A stretch of 64,000 nucleotides of DNA from Pseudoips prasinana (Eukaryota; Arthropoda; Insecta; Lepidoptera; Nolidae). Shown here one piece after another: positions 1 to 11,203 of this stretch; the first letter of the stretch is position 1, and each line of letters begins with the position of its first letter. The translations under genes and the position numbers were made by a program. Under the pieces are notes generated by a model. That model worked only from the letters and a program-made list of their open reading frames with translations, was not told where the DNA came from and did not search any database. Where the stretch lies: NCBI GenBank assembly GCA_951640165.1, contig OX621254.1:27812001-27876000 (forward strand), written 5' to 3'.

Positions 1-1012
1 ACAACTCATTAAATAGGCCCTTTCCTAAGATTATTATACTGTTAGAAATGAGTTAGTAAGGAAATAATCGTAAGCCCCACGTGATGGTAGCCCTTTACCC
101 CTCCCGGATCAGCGCTGGCGACCTTACGCTCACCCAGTATCACAACGTAACCGTGCCCGTAACGTCCAACTGATCTACCTGGACGGTCTGTACCCAAAAA
201 GATCAAGAAATCCGCATACGGAAGAGGAGGAATGATAGCAGCTGGACGCTTAATACTAGACCCCTTAAAACTAGTATTTGCACCCAATTGGTGAAGCTGT
301 AAGGATCAGCGGCCTAGTTCATTTTGAGTCAACGGGGGATCATCGTGCGGATAGAAGACTATACCACATACAACCGATCGGAAAACGTCGAATACCGCTG
401 AAAAGACCAGTAAGATGAGATTCAGAACATCTAGAATATTTAAATCTCGTAAGGGATGACGCGAGAGAAGCGTGGAAATAGTAAAATGCTTTTTCTATGA
501 TATTATATTTTATTATAATGTCAAGGGACAATAATGTTCTTATTTATCACTAAGTTTTATATAAGAACGAATATATAAGACGTCAGAAACGCATTCATAC
601 AGTGAAAAGACTTTACTATTCTTCACTGTTAATGGTACACGTTGTATTACAAATATGCTAGGTATTTTAATCAAAACATTGAAGTTCTAGATTTAATGTG
701 TCAACTGATTGATAAGATACTTAAAATTCATACTACAATAACCACATTTTCATGTCATTTAAATGGATAAACTAGTTAGAACCACAAAAAGATGTAGTGA
801 CTGTAATATAACAATGGACATTAAAATTATGCGACCCATTTACAACAGCTGATTTCTTTTCATAAATACTTTCTCTAATGGCGAAGGCAATTTAGGTCAT
901 TCTGCCAAAACTTTCAATGCTATTAGCGTTTCGTTATGTTGGTACCGTTTTAAAAACAGCACAAACAAGTTGACTGCAGTATCTATAATGTACAGTGAGA
1001 ACCAATTATTTA
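1..1012. other. No recognised gene
   Basis: No supported gene. Positions about 60-460 are less AT-rich than their surroundings and have short open frames on the minus strand, but no motif I recognise; an old repeat is possible. The rest is AT-rich DNA without visible structure. Confidence 0.4.
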
Positions 1013-1530
1013 GCACGCGTGGCGCAGTGGCTAAGGGTCAGCGCGGACAGAGAGGAGCGCAGCGGAGAGGATTTTATTAAGGCACTAGAAAATCAACTTT
1101 AAAATTATTTAAATAAAGTACATGTATGCTTGAACATTATAATGCGCGAGACTGCGCGAGCATTTTGTCAGGTTCAAGCATATATTCACTTTATTCCTAT
1201 AGCTCTAAAATTGATTTTCTAGTGCCTTAATAAAATCCTCTCCGCTACGCTCCTCTCTGTCTGCGCTGGCCCTAAGACATTAGCCTCGCCGTGCCCCACT
1301 AAATGTATTATAAATGAATTGTCCCGAATTGAATCGACCTGCGATCCTTGATCGATTGTGCGATTCCCGCAGTTAACAACTATTTGTGTGACCCATAAGT
1401 ATTTATTCTTAGTCGTGGTGTGCTTTGTGTCCACCAGTTATATGTTTGTAACGTACCCCACGACAAAGGGATTCGTTGCCTGCATTTTTATTACAAAAAA
1501 ATATGGATGTCACACAAAAAAAAGACCCGG
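1013..1530 (+). mobile_element. SINE-A copy, split by a MITE
   Basis: A tRNA-derived SINE. The head reads GTGGCGCAG then GGCTAA, like the head of an arginine- or lysine-type tRNA. The body carries the family block CAACTATTTGTGTGACCC, then TTATATGTTTGTAA and a CCCCACGACAAAGGGATT-like block before an A-rich end. Other copies here are at 10829, 16135, 42196 and 46239. The head is interrupted right after GGCTAA by the MITE at 1035-1272; the 5' and 3' parts join cleanly if it is removed. Fixed as a fossil; no protein. Confidence 0.75.
1035..1272. mobile_element. PIF/Harbinger-like MITE
   Basis: A 238-bp element with inverted termini of about 65 bp that start GGGTCAGCGC and end GCGCTGGCCC. It is flanked on both sides by TAA (1032-1034 and 1273-1275). 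A 3-bp TWA target duplication and GG-rich termini are typical of PIF/Harbinger elements. The centre is itself palindromic (GCGCGAGACTGCGCGAG). No transposase is encoded, so it would need one in trans. A second copy lies at 33474-33816. Confidence 0.75.
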
Positions 1531-1635
1531 TGACGCTGTGAATGTTTCTCGGGCTAGCTGTAAACGTCATGGTAGAAAAAGAACAAAAATAATGTAAACA
1601 AATTCTTCATGTTACCGAATTTCGTCGTTGTATCT

Positions 1636-1690
1636 TCGAAGAACATATATTATTATGTGGTCTCACCACATAATAATATATGTTCTTCGA
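1636..1690. repeat. Perfect 26-bp hairpin
   Basis: Two exactly complementary 26-bp arms (1636-1661 and 1665-1690) separated by CTC. The arms begin TCGAAGAACATAT. No terminal duplication is evident. It could be a MITE remnant or a fold-back artefact of replication. Confidence 0.8.
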
Positions 1691-2467
1691 TTTTCATTTG
1701 CGCGTATTATGCTATCCTTTTCTTTGATTGTTTGTTTTTTTTATTTTTATCATTTAGGTAAGTATATATTTTTACTGTGATAATACAAAAGCTTATTATG
1801 AAGTACCTGCACTTCATCAACAAGCAGCAACGTAATTTCTGCAATACATATAACCATCATATCTTATGTAAATAAAAATGAATCATCGAAATGATTGTAA
1901 GCTCATATCTTCCAAACCAAATTCGTGTTCAGTAAAGTCAGAAGGTTTGTATTAACAAAAATTTAAAATAAAATACAAATATTAGAACAATGAGAATACG
2001 AATGAGACAAACGACTGTAAGACGTTGGTTTTCTTTGGGTTGTTGTTTATTTGACACTGTTTGTTTTCTCTTCGGAAGGAAAAACTAAAAATTGTATAAA
2101 TTACAATGCATTACAATATAGCATTTCAAGCAATGTTATTAAAACCAGGTGAAATACATAGGAATGGACACCATAATAGCCACATCAATCCCATATTATT
2201 TAATAATCATATATAAAACAGAGTCAAATTATATAGAATCCACTGTCCAAAAAAATTCTCTGTTTTAATTATTATATTGTCTGTAATCAATGCTCATTAA
2301 AAACTCACTCAGCTTTCAATGCTTAGGGACAGATTTTCAAGATCAGTTAGCAGTTATTAAATAATGTTGTATAGATTAATCTATTTTTTATCTAGTAGAA
2401 GTCATTAAATTTTCAACTTTACGTCAAAGGATTTAAAGTCAAAATTATACATATTGTATTACAATCA
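1691..2467. other. No recognised feature
   Basis: AT-rich DNA. I see no gene, repeat unit or RNA gene. Confidence 0.4.
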
Positions 2468-2665
2468 ACGGGCTTGTTGGTTTAGTGGGAAACCAGAGGT
2501 TGTTGGTTTGATCCCAATCATAGGCAAACCATTGTGTGATGACCATGATCATTAGTTCTATGTCTGGGTATAATTAATCTATAATATGTTGTATTTAGAA
2601 ATCTGGTTGCCATAGGTAATATGGGCTCTGCCTAGTTTGGTTTTTGATGGCAGTGTTTCAGTTGT
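2468..2665 (+). mobile_element. SINE-B copy, degenerate
   Basis: A worn copy of the SINE family whose best copies are at 45388, 52400 and 63418. Retained pieces are a GGGCTTGTTGGTTTAGTGG head, GGTTTGATCCCA (B-box-like), TTGTGTGATGA, TATGTCTGGGTATAATT, TCTGGTTGCCATAG and GGGCTCTGCCTAGTTTGG. Order and orientation match the better copies. Confidence 0.6.
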
Positions 2666-3394
2666 CAAGATATTTATTTTATTTATTACATTACAAAAAT
2701 TTAATCAATGTTCATGGAAAACTCAGAGTTCAATTATTTCAGCTTGCATTTAGCAAGTATTCAATAATGTTTTAGACATTAATTTGTCTTTTCTCAAGTA
2801 GTCATTAAATCATCAACCTTACTTCAAAGGATTTAAAGTCAAAATTCTAGATTTTCTATTACATAAAAATTATAATCTGGAAATTAACTAATCAGATATG
2901 ACACTTGATGCATTATGTCACCTGTTTGTTTTCTGCCTATGTAACCTTGGAAAGATGAAACATTCAACCAAATTGTACACTGACATTACAGACACATATA
3001 GAACCAAAACAAAAAACTTGATTGATTATTATGATGTAAGCTAAATAAATCATAAGAATTGTTGGCAGTAACACCTACACTAGTTTTTGAGATCATAACA
3101 CATAATGTTAGGTATAATTCATTTAGTGATTATCAATTTACTTTGGGTCTGTCAATTATATCTATGTAAAGTACCCACAAAACAGGAATCAATTTATTAT
3201 TGGAGTTATTATTTATGTTCATTTTTTAATAATTAATTTTGTTCTTGTATTTTATTGTGTCTGTAAATTCTGTCTATTGGTCTCAGTTAGTTACCGGAAA
3301 TAAACATGTTTTAATTATTATTTTTTTAATTGGCTAGTCCAGGATTATTATTATTATTTTGTGTAACACACTAGCAGCTAGTTAGCTGATGCGT
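2666..3394. other. No recognised feature
   Basis: AT-rich sequence with runs of ATT near 3335-3358. Nothing further identified. Confidence 0.35.
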
Positions 3395-3600
3395 GAGTAT
3401 CAATTGTCCAATCTGTTCTTGAAGGAATTTAATGTCGGAGCCATGACTACTCTTTCTGGTAGTTTGTTCCATGCTTTTACAACACTGTTAGGCAAGAAGT
3501 GCTTCATTGGTTTCTTTTTAGATGAGTTTTCCCAAAGTTTCAATGGATGACCTCGTAGATGTTTATTATCATTTAGCTTAGCGAGGATTTTGTTAGTTTC
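3395..3600 (-). mobile_element. LINE ORF2 C-terminus, Jockey/CR1 group
   Basis: Read on the minus strand this encodes a run ending in the usual C-terminal block of CR1/L2-like LINE proteins: LRGHPLKLWENSSKK, then HFLPNSVVKAWNKLPERVV and APTLNSFKNRL. The RGH...LK, R/NSVV..WN.LP and FK.RLD spacings are characteristic of that group. Only the C-terminal tail remains; no reverse transcriptase core is present. A dead fragment, likely 5'-truncated. The exact clade is unresolved. Confidence 0.65.
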
Positions 3601-3885
3601 AATTAAACTTCATTTTAATCGAAACTTTCATTTTAGTCATATAAAAATAAATTTGATGTGGTACATTTGGATTCAGATGCAACCATTGAGAGTAGAATGT
3701 ATTTATAATCATTGGGTATGATAATCAGAATCAAAGATACATGATAGAAACTGATTAAGACATGATGAATTATCTTTACATATACAAGGTGTAATAGAAG
3801 TAGTAGAGAAAACTTAAGCTTTATTTGCCAATGAAACTGAACAATATATATTATATCAATACCAGAATCACGATCAGCTGATATA

Positions 3886-3962
3886 CAGACGCCAGCACAT
3901 CAAGCTACCCCAATCTGTAATATTTCCCCAATTGAAATTTGACAGATTGAGGTAGCTGAATG
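3886..3962. mobile_element. TA-flanked MITE, truncated copy
   Basis: The left end CAGACGCCAGCACATCAAGC and part of the right arm (TTTGACAGATTGAGGTAGCT) match complete copies at 14180, 44494, 49229 and 56360. The last 15 bp or so of the right terminus and most of the centre are missing. Confidence 0.65.
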
Positions 3963-4326
3963 TTAAATTGTATGAGAAGCCAAAGATATATTTTAGGTAT
4001 GCAACAAATTCTTTTTCTTTCATTTTAGTAGAGTCATGGATAGAAAAAGCTCCTTAATTTTCGTCAACTGTTCAATGTTATACCTCTATAGCAAGATTGA
4101 TGTTTTTTATTTGGGAGATTGTATAAAGTCTATCAGGACATTTCTATAATATAACAGAAATAAAGTTTTAAAATTGTCATTTTAATAAGTATACGAAAAA
4201 TCACATTAATGAAACTTGTGTAATAATATTCCTAATTAGTCTTTATCAGCCATTTCGATTTTTTTTTAACATTCATTTATTAGCTAGATATTGATTACAT
4301 AATTGTTTGTATTGGTTAGTTTCCAT

Positions 4327-4730
4327 TATTAATGTTTTTAAACTTTTGCGATTTGTACACTATATTAATATATTGTGGACATGTTGACCCGTGACCACGG
4401 CTGGTGCATTCCATGCCAAAATGTTGGGTAACCTAAATGTAATGATTTGCCTTAAATAGTTACCAATAGTTAAATTTATTTTATTCAAAATCTTAAAGAT
4501 TGTTTCAAAAAATAAACTGAAATATTAATGTTTTTAAACTTTCGCGATTTGTACACATTTTTTTATATACTGTGGACATGGGTCTCATCGCGATAAATAT
4601 TTAGGTAAATCAATCGTGGTCGACCCGTGACCACGGCTGGTGCAATCCATGCCGAAACGTCGGGTAACCAAGGTAATGATTTACCTAAATATTTATTGCG
4701 ATGAGACCCGTGTCCACAGTATATAAAAAA
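4327..4730. repeat. Inverted-repeat element and its local duplicate
   Basis: Positions 4559-4730 have two 54-bp inverted arms (TATACTGTGGACATGGGTCT and its complement) around a core containing GACCACGGCTGGTGCAAT. About 196 bp upstream, 4327-4480 repeats the left flank (TATTAATGTTTTTAAACTTT) and the GACCACGGCTGGTGCATT core but lacks good arms. The pair therefore looks like a local direct duplication of one element, with the first copy decayed. Confidence 0.65.
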
Positions 4731-4735
4731 ACTGA

Positions 4736-5600
4736 AATATATTATACTGCACCATGTACAGAACATTATGTTAATGTAAAAAAAGTTGTAACAGAAATAG
4801 TGTAAACCTTGATTTGCCCTCAACCCTGGCAAAATTAAAGAACACCAGTTTGTGAAATACTTATAAGAGTACCTCTTTCATGACCAACCAACAGCTACAC
4901 CATGACCTTTAGATGAAAATAGTTAAAGAAGACAACAATGCCATATAGAATCTCATAAAAAAACAACTAAACAAACATACTTGCAACCACACTAATGCAA
5001 GATCACTCGAAATTTTAAAGAAGATAGGACCCTGTAGACTTCATCTCAATTTATACTGCTGCAGAATGGAATAGAAGTGAACTTATGCAACAACATTTTA
5101 CTTAGAATAAAAATGAGGCGAATGCTCAAGAAAGAAATTCTACCACTAGTTTCTGTCATATTTGGATTGAATCTTACATTTTTTTTTTTTTTATTACGGC
5201 AATCTGTCACTATTGTAGGACATTAAGCTGTATGTCTGTCACTGCAATTGGCTTTTTAAGGAGTGAGACCTATGTCGTACCCTTATACTTAATATGTACA
5301 TTTATATTTGCACATCTTGTGGTATTTTGCGTTTGAGTCTGCGCTTTGATGATCATTTTTCCATCAATTTTTGGGCTACTTTCTTACATAATTGGCATAG
5401 AGTTCATTATGCTATGCAAATTTACATTGCAAAAAATTTCTTCCATTCGATTCTGCAGTAGTTTAAATGTACCCTTATAGAGTATGGGAAATGAAATGAT
5501 AATGGGGGTTGTGTCACAGGATTCATTTATACATACTTAAACATTTGCTGAATATCTAATGGACTGATCACAAAACAAGATATAAAAACAACTTATAAGC
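4736..5600. other. No gene; possible minus-strand retro tail
   Basis: No coding signal. A T-run at 5179-5192 followed by a non-repetitive stretch could be the A-tail of an old minus-strand retroelement, but I cannot name the family. Confidence 0.25.
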
Positions 5601-5659
5601 CTCCATCTGTGGTGCAGCAGTTAAAACAGTCACAATCTGTAAAGATTGGACATGTGCTA

Positions 5660-5945
5660 CCCCTAAAGATCACGGCAATTGCTGGTCTTGCACTATTCAC
5701 ATCCAGTGGCTTCCAGGGACCCCCACAAGACCATCATTCCATCTTGTAGGGACCCCCACAAGACCATCATTCCATCTTGTAGGGACCCCCACAAGACCAT
5801 CATTCCATCTTGTAGGGACCCCCACAAGACCATTATTCCATCTTGTAGCGACCCCCACAAGACCATCATTCCATCTTGTAGGGACCCCCACAAGACCATC
5901 ATTCCATCTTGTAGGGAGTTGGGAGCCTACCAACAAGAAGGAAGA
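5660..5945 (-). mobile_element. RTE LINE 3'-end remnant with 33-bp array
   Basis: The edges match the minus-strand RTE 3' ends at 36300 and 40160 (AATTGCTGGTCTTGC, then CATCCAGTGGCTTCC). Inside, a 33-bp unit starting GGGACCCCCACAAGACC is repeated six times without gaps (5716-5913). It is open in several frames only because 33 is divisible by three, giving an 11-residue repeat; I do not regard this as a protein gene. One unit (5848-5880) and its neighbour have single-base changes. Confidence 0.7.
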
Positions 5946-7210
5946 GGCAGCTCTTATGGTATATAGTTCTATGGGAAGCCAAAAACTATATTCATTATTT
6001 CACAAACTTTTTTAATTTTTTTTCTTAATTCCCTGCACTATTTGTATTACATCTTGTACCTATGTATAACTTGTTGTGTTAAATATGTGCCACTTATTAC
6101 TTAACTTTCCTTTTTAAAAGGTAAATAATGAATCTTCTAATAGGAAACAACATTCAGAATTCAAGCTTGATGAGCTAATAATGAACATGTTTACCTTGCA
6201 ATACTAAATTAGAATTAATTATCATTATTTCAAGGCCATGTATTAAAAAACATACTTATTTATTTTATGAACCAAACAAACAGATAACTACCGTCTTACA
6301 TAATTTTTTTATTAAAAATCCTATCATGAATAACCTTCGTTTAATTTACAGACAACACAGTCAAGGTTTTGTTTTTATCCACAATCAATCAAACCACAGT
6401 GAAAATCTTTTACGATTTTTTTTTTAAACACCTGGTTAGAACCTTTTTTAACACTATTAATTCCACTTTTAAAAATAAGGTCTAGGGTTGCTCTTTTCAC
6501 TGAAAACTTGTAAACTGTGAATGTTCGATGCTGCACTGAGCATGGTAATGAATTTGAGCTAGGTCAAGGCGTCAAAGTATCTATTTTTAAACTAAACTCG
6601 GCCTTTTTCGTTGTCACTACATAATATTTTCCGCGAATACTTCCTGCCCGACATATGTGATAGTACTGACGTAAAATATGTCATAATATAGAGTTGTGTT
6701 TTCCTTCACTTGCATATTGCAGGTTTAAAAAAATATGAAACATGTAATTTATATATTACTTACCCAACAGAGTGATCAATCCGTAAATGAACTTAAGTAT
6801 TAATTCAGACAAAAAATATTATTTAACTCACTGAACTGCAAAATTATTAGTCAGTTAATATTATTTCGATTTATTAGATAATATTTTTTCAGAAATCACA
6901 CCCACAAACGGAATCCCGCGGACGGATTGTGAATTGTCAATATGACATTTTGAAATGTCAAGTTCGATCGGCTCAAACACTGACAGTTACGTTTTGTTTG
7001 TACTTACGACGATCAATAGAAAAATAATAAGATAGAAAGGACCCCTCGGACGAAATTAAAAGATTGACTCGAAATCTGCTAACTTGTAAATGCCGAAATT
7101 AGAAGTTCTATTGATCATGTCAAACAGAATAACGAATTCATTGAAATTTATTGCGAGGTCTTAGAATATTTTTGATTCTTGTTGAAAGAAATAAATTAAA
7201 AATAAAATAA
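5946..7210. other. No recognised gene
   Basis: AT-rich throughout. Positions 6895-7080 are less AT-rich and contain several TGACA/TGTCA motifs, which could fit an old promoter or first non-coding exon, but no reading frame supports a gene. Confidence 0.3.
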
Positions 7211-7548
7211 AATATAATTTATTAGCAGCCCAGTTTTTATAAGTAGTTTACAGTGATAGTCTCACTAGGCAATGCCTGTATCGAGGCTATCGATGTGATA
7301 CGATACGATTACAAGCTAGGACTTTGATGAATTTAATTAAATGGAAAAGACATCAAATTTGATTTATAACAATAATAATTAAATTAAACTAAATAGGTAG
7401 GTACAATGGAAATAATAACTTAAATAAATTCATTTAGAAATAACCGAAGTGTGAGGATAGATTAGGTACTGTATGTGTGTATCTGTGTGTGTGTGTTGAA
7501 GTATGTGTGAATATTATGCCTTGGTCGAATAGACTGACGGAAAGGGTG

Positions 7549-8470
7549 TCAAATTAATGTTCTAAGGAGGTGCTCAGTCTCATTATAGTTTAGGTTTGCG
7601 ATGTAGTTTTTTACCTTTATTTGAGCTTCTCGCAGTGTACTTAATTTTATGTCACATTTAGCAACAAGTTTATTATATAGGTAAGAGAACATGTGCTTTT
7701 GAAATCGTTTTGCAAACGAAGTCTTAGTTTTGAATGCAGTTACTTTAAAAAGATTGAGCATATTTTGGTAATCTGTTGAAGTTATTGCAGTTTTGTGTGT
7801 GCACATAATTGCATTCAGAATATATAACTTACAGATGCTCAGGACATCGGCTTGTTTATATAGTTCAGATGTGGGGAATCTAATTGGTTTTTTAAGCATA
7901 ACCTTTAGAATAGATCTCTGTGCTCTTTCCAGAGTTATCAGATGAGAGGTGTAAGCACCTCCCCATACGTTAATGCAGTAAGTGAGGATCGACTGACAGA
8001 GTGAGATGTAGATTGATTTCAGTAGATCTTTACCTGCTACATCTCTTAGCCTTATTATGACGTATATGAGCTTCCTGGCTTTCGCAAACTGCCACGATAT
8101 GATCTCGGAAGATAAGTTTCTCATCAAGTATAAGGCCGAGATATTTTATCGACGTCGTTCTATGAACCACATTACAACCACAAGTGTTGTCCAAGTTGTC
8201 ACAGGTGTGAATTTGTATAACTGGACTGCAAGATGGTGATGAAGCGCTGGTTTTATGAAAACATATGAATTTAGTTTTACTTGCGTTGAGTGTCAGCAGG
8301 TTGTCACTGAGCCATTTAGCTATTATGCCCATGCTTCGAGTAGCATTGGCTCTACATCTTCTCCAAGAAGAATCATGAAATATCACTTCAGTGTCTTCAG
8401 CTTAACAGGTGAGTTTCGCATTGTGCAGTGGTAGTAATGAAAGCTCATTAATGTAGAGCAGGAATAAATT
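7549..8470 (-). mobile_element. LINE ORF2 C-terminal part, Jockey/CR1 group
   Basis: From 8470 downward on the minus strand the frame reads LFLLYINELSLL, then after a small break AEDTEVIFHDSSW, then WLSDNLLTLNASKTKFICF and TSIKYLGLILDEKLIF. The second piece (8127-7549) continues with ISLCQSILTYCINVWGGA and TLERAQRSILKVML. This is the reverse transcriptase palm end, motif C and thumb/C-terminal region. Motif C should be YADD but reads A-E-D after a frameshift, so a catalytic Asp is lost. 5' part absent; inactive. Confidence 0.75.
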
Positions 8471-8472
8471 AC

Positions 8473-10196
8473 TACCTGTTTTCTTTATTTAAATAAGTTC
8501 CAAACATCACAGGGTATTGTATCCCAATTGCAGAAATCAAAATAAAGAGTTCTCAGTTTAGCACTGTAGTAAATTTATGTAACGATCTTAACTAATTAAT
8601 TAAAAATAACTGTAGTTAGAAGCAACTTAAATAAACTTGTATTGATCTTGTACCAAAAGTGAAATTTGACACTAATATTTCTGAAATATAAGAAATATCT
8701 CAAAGTAAATGTTTTAAACTACGATATTTCACAATTTATAATTATTAATTAATTTATTGTAGGTGCAACTTTGGTACAAACAAACTAAATAATAAACACA
8801 TATAAGTCCATAATATTCCATTCTAAGTGTTGGGATTATCGACGTCGTCGACGTCGAAACTGACATCAAATATCTCGGTCACCTTGAAGATAAGGTTAAG
8901 GTTGCCTCCAGGAAACTTATGAAAATAAATAAAATTTACTAGATATATACTAATATTATTAATTTTAGAATTAGACTGTACCAGTTAGAATATAATTGGA
9001 TATCTTCATCTCAAATTATTACAGATCCTGTAGTGACGAGTAATGGTTCTTAAGAAGTCGATTAAATTTCGCAGCGATTTGCTTGACGTATTGCTCTTGA
9101 TAGCTCATACCTGAGACCTACAGACACTTCATACAGAAGAATATTTATCGAGGAAACTAGTTCCAGTATTTTTAATATTCCGATGATGATCTCACTTCGA
9201 ATGTGAAAATGATTCATACAGAAATAAAAATGTTGTTTTTAGATAAGAGCGAGAATTCGGTAGAAAAAATCTACTAATAATACAAATTAAAGAATCAACA
9301 ACAAGTGCTATACATAATAAAGCCCTTTAACAATATAGATGTCGTGGTATTTAATGCAGTCCGACGGTACACTACTAGTCCAAAGTTTAAAATATAATCA
9401 AACATTGTCTTAACAGTGTATCCATTATGCGTTTAGTTGTATTAGCAATATACTGAATACGAACTACAGTCTACGAGTTTCAAAATGTTGTACCCAGAAA
9501 TTAAGCATAAATAACTCAACCAATCATCTAACCAATGGCAAACTGTTTTTTTTGTGCAGACTGAATCCATATCCTAAGCTACTATCTTACTAATATTATA
9601 TGTTTGTGACGAAATTTGCTACGGTTATGATGTCTGAAGTCTGGTGAAGAACATAGGCCACTCTTGATCTATATGAACCGCAAATAAAAGCTAGCATTTT
9701 CATATATTTTATACAATATAAAATGTTCAAAATATAAAATTTAGAAAAATTATCAGCATGAGACTGATAGCTAATTTAAACACAATTTTTACCATACATA
9801 ATTATAATATATAGCTTATTGTTATATTATAATCGATTTTTATGTCTTTTTCAGGAGTGAGTCTTGCTCAGTTTCATTTGTTTGTATGTTTTTCGCAAAA
9901 CTGAACTGAACTCATCATGTAGTCAAGCTTTAGCGTTAGTAGCTATAGTTACTTTAATAAAATATTTAATTGAAGTAGGTAACTATACTAACGTTAAATA
10001 ATTGTATGACTCCCATTGTGGTGATATCGCAATGATTCTTATAGTTCGTATTTCATATTTCTCCAGCATTTCATCATGGCAGCCGAATGACACAGCTAGA
10101 CAAAGAAAGGCCTTTCCCAAAGATCCCCACAATGGTACTGTGTCCACCATTTCGGAAATACCTATTCCATAGTATTATTTTAAGATCTTGTTATTA
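8473..10196. other. No gene; faint repeat traces
   Basis: AT-rich. Positions 8850-8930 (plus) could encode DIKYLGHLEDKVKVASRKLM, faintly like the KYLG block after the LINE palm, too short to call. Positions 10085-10145 resemble the minus-strand RTE tail (AGGCCTTTCCCAAAGATCCC). Confidence 0.3.
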
Positions 10197-10760
10197 TATT
10201 AATAATAATAATAAGTCTTTATTTTCAGACCAAATTAGTGTCCAATTAGTTAGTAACAATTTTCTTATAAACTAGTGTTAGTAATTAGTATTTTTTAAAT
10301 ATGTAACAAATTTACCTTTCATTGCTGCGTCATTCCATGCGAAATGGCGCAGCAATGATTGACGTAAATACAGTCTAGCCGACTAGCGATCATGCGAAGG
10401 ATGCTGTTGGTGCTGCCACGTATTCTGCGCACCAGAGATGCGCATCTCTTACGCATCGTAGCGTAGAAACAATCTACGCGATGCTCAGCAAACATCCCTG
10501 ATGCACTACAGAATCGCCGCAGCCCCATCAGCATCCTGAACGCATTATTAAATTGAACTCGGAGGGCACTGTAAGATTTTTGAGTATAGTCCATAATCAC
10601 CACGCTTGGCAGACGTGACCACAAAGAGACATAATTGCCCATTCTCTGGTAGATATTCTCTTGGGATGATTTCTACGGATCCCACGGGATGAGATGTGTC
10701 GGTGATAATTTTTGCCGTCAGCCACATAGCCCCAGTAACAGGGTCAGCCTTCAGCACTTA
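10197..10760 (-). mobile_element. LINE 3' end (CSASGMF family)
   Basis: The minus strand at 10642-10319 encodes SYSALRVQFNNAFRMLMGLR, then RFCSASGMFAEHRVDCFYAT and MRKRCASLVRRI, a C-terminal block shared with remnants at 44095, 48510 and 58158. The upstream part (10757-10640) is instead like the GGTGTCGTAGAAG-type repeat at 56650 and 57255, joined at a shared GATTATGG. The 3' UTR runs to a (TTA)n tail near 10197-10215. No reverse transcriptase core. Family name uncertain. Confidence 0.65.
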
Positions 10761-10828
10761 CTGTATCTTAACCTTGACCCTACGAAACTAATAATATTAA
10801 AAAAAAATGATAAGAGCCATTAATGACT

Positions 10829-11010
10829 GACTGACTGCACGTCAGTGTTCGAGTCCCGCGTCGGACAACTATTTGTGTGACCCATAAAATTAAATAGTAG
10901 TTCTGAGTCTGAATATAATTTGTGTCCGTCTATTATATGTTTGTAAAATACCCCGCGACACAGGGATTAGATTCCCTAGTTTGGGCGTTGTCATGAAAAA
11001 AAGACCGCCC
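10829..11010 (+). mobile_element. SINE-A copy with shortened head
   Basis: Starts GACTGCACG but lacks most of the tRNA-like head before GTTCGAGTCCCGCG. The body (CAACTATTTGTGTGACCC, GTCCGTCTATTATATGTTTG, CCCCGCGACACAGGGATT, GGGCGTTGTC) is well kept and ends in an A-run. Confidence 0.8.
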
Positions 11011-11153
11011 TTCAAGTTGACCTACGAGATAATCCTACTTTTACGGTTTCTCAATGATAAACGAATAACGACCTACATTGGCTGATTTGGATTACAAGAA
11101 AAAAAACTGTTAGGGTTCAAATAAAACTATTAGATCTTTTAATGCAACATATA

Positions 11154-11159
11154 TTTATT
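11154..11159 (-). promoter_or_regulatory. Candidate polyadenylation signal
   Basis: AATAAA on the minus strand, 45 bp past the stop codon of the dehydrogenase gene. Position and sequence fit a normal animal poly(A) signal. Not proof of transcription. Confidence 0.5.
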
Positions 11160-11203
11160 TCATTATTATAAAAGTATTAAGAAACAAGATGATGTTTATG
11201 GAT

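Noticed and set aside
42..531. Minus-strand frames of 81 and 63 codons
   Set aside because: No recognised motif and no gene structure.
5679..5966. Repetitive open frames with an 11-residue repeat on both strands
   Set aside because: They arise from a 33-bp tandem DNA repeat inside an RTE tail; open frames on both strands at once argue against a protein.
8850..8930. KYLG-like peptide as a LINE fragment
   Set aside because: Too short and isolated to tell from chance.
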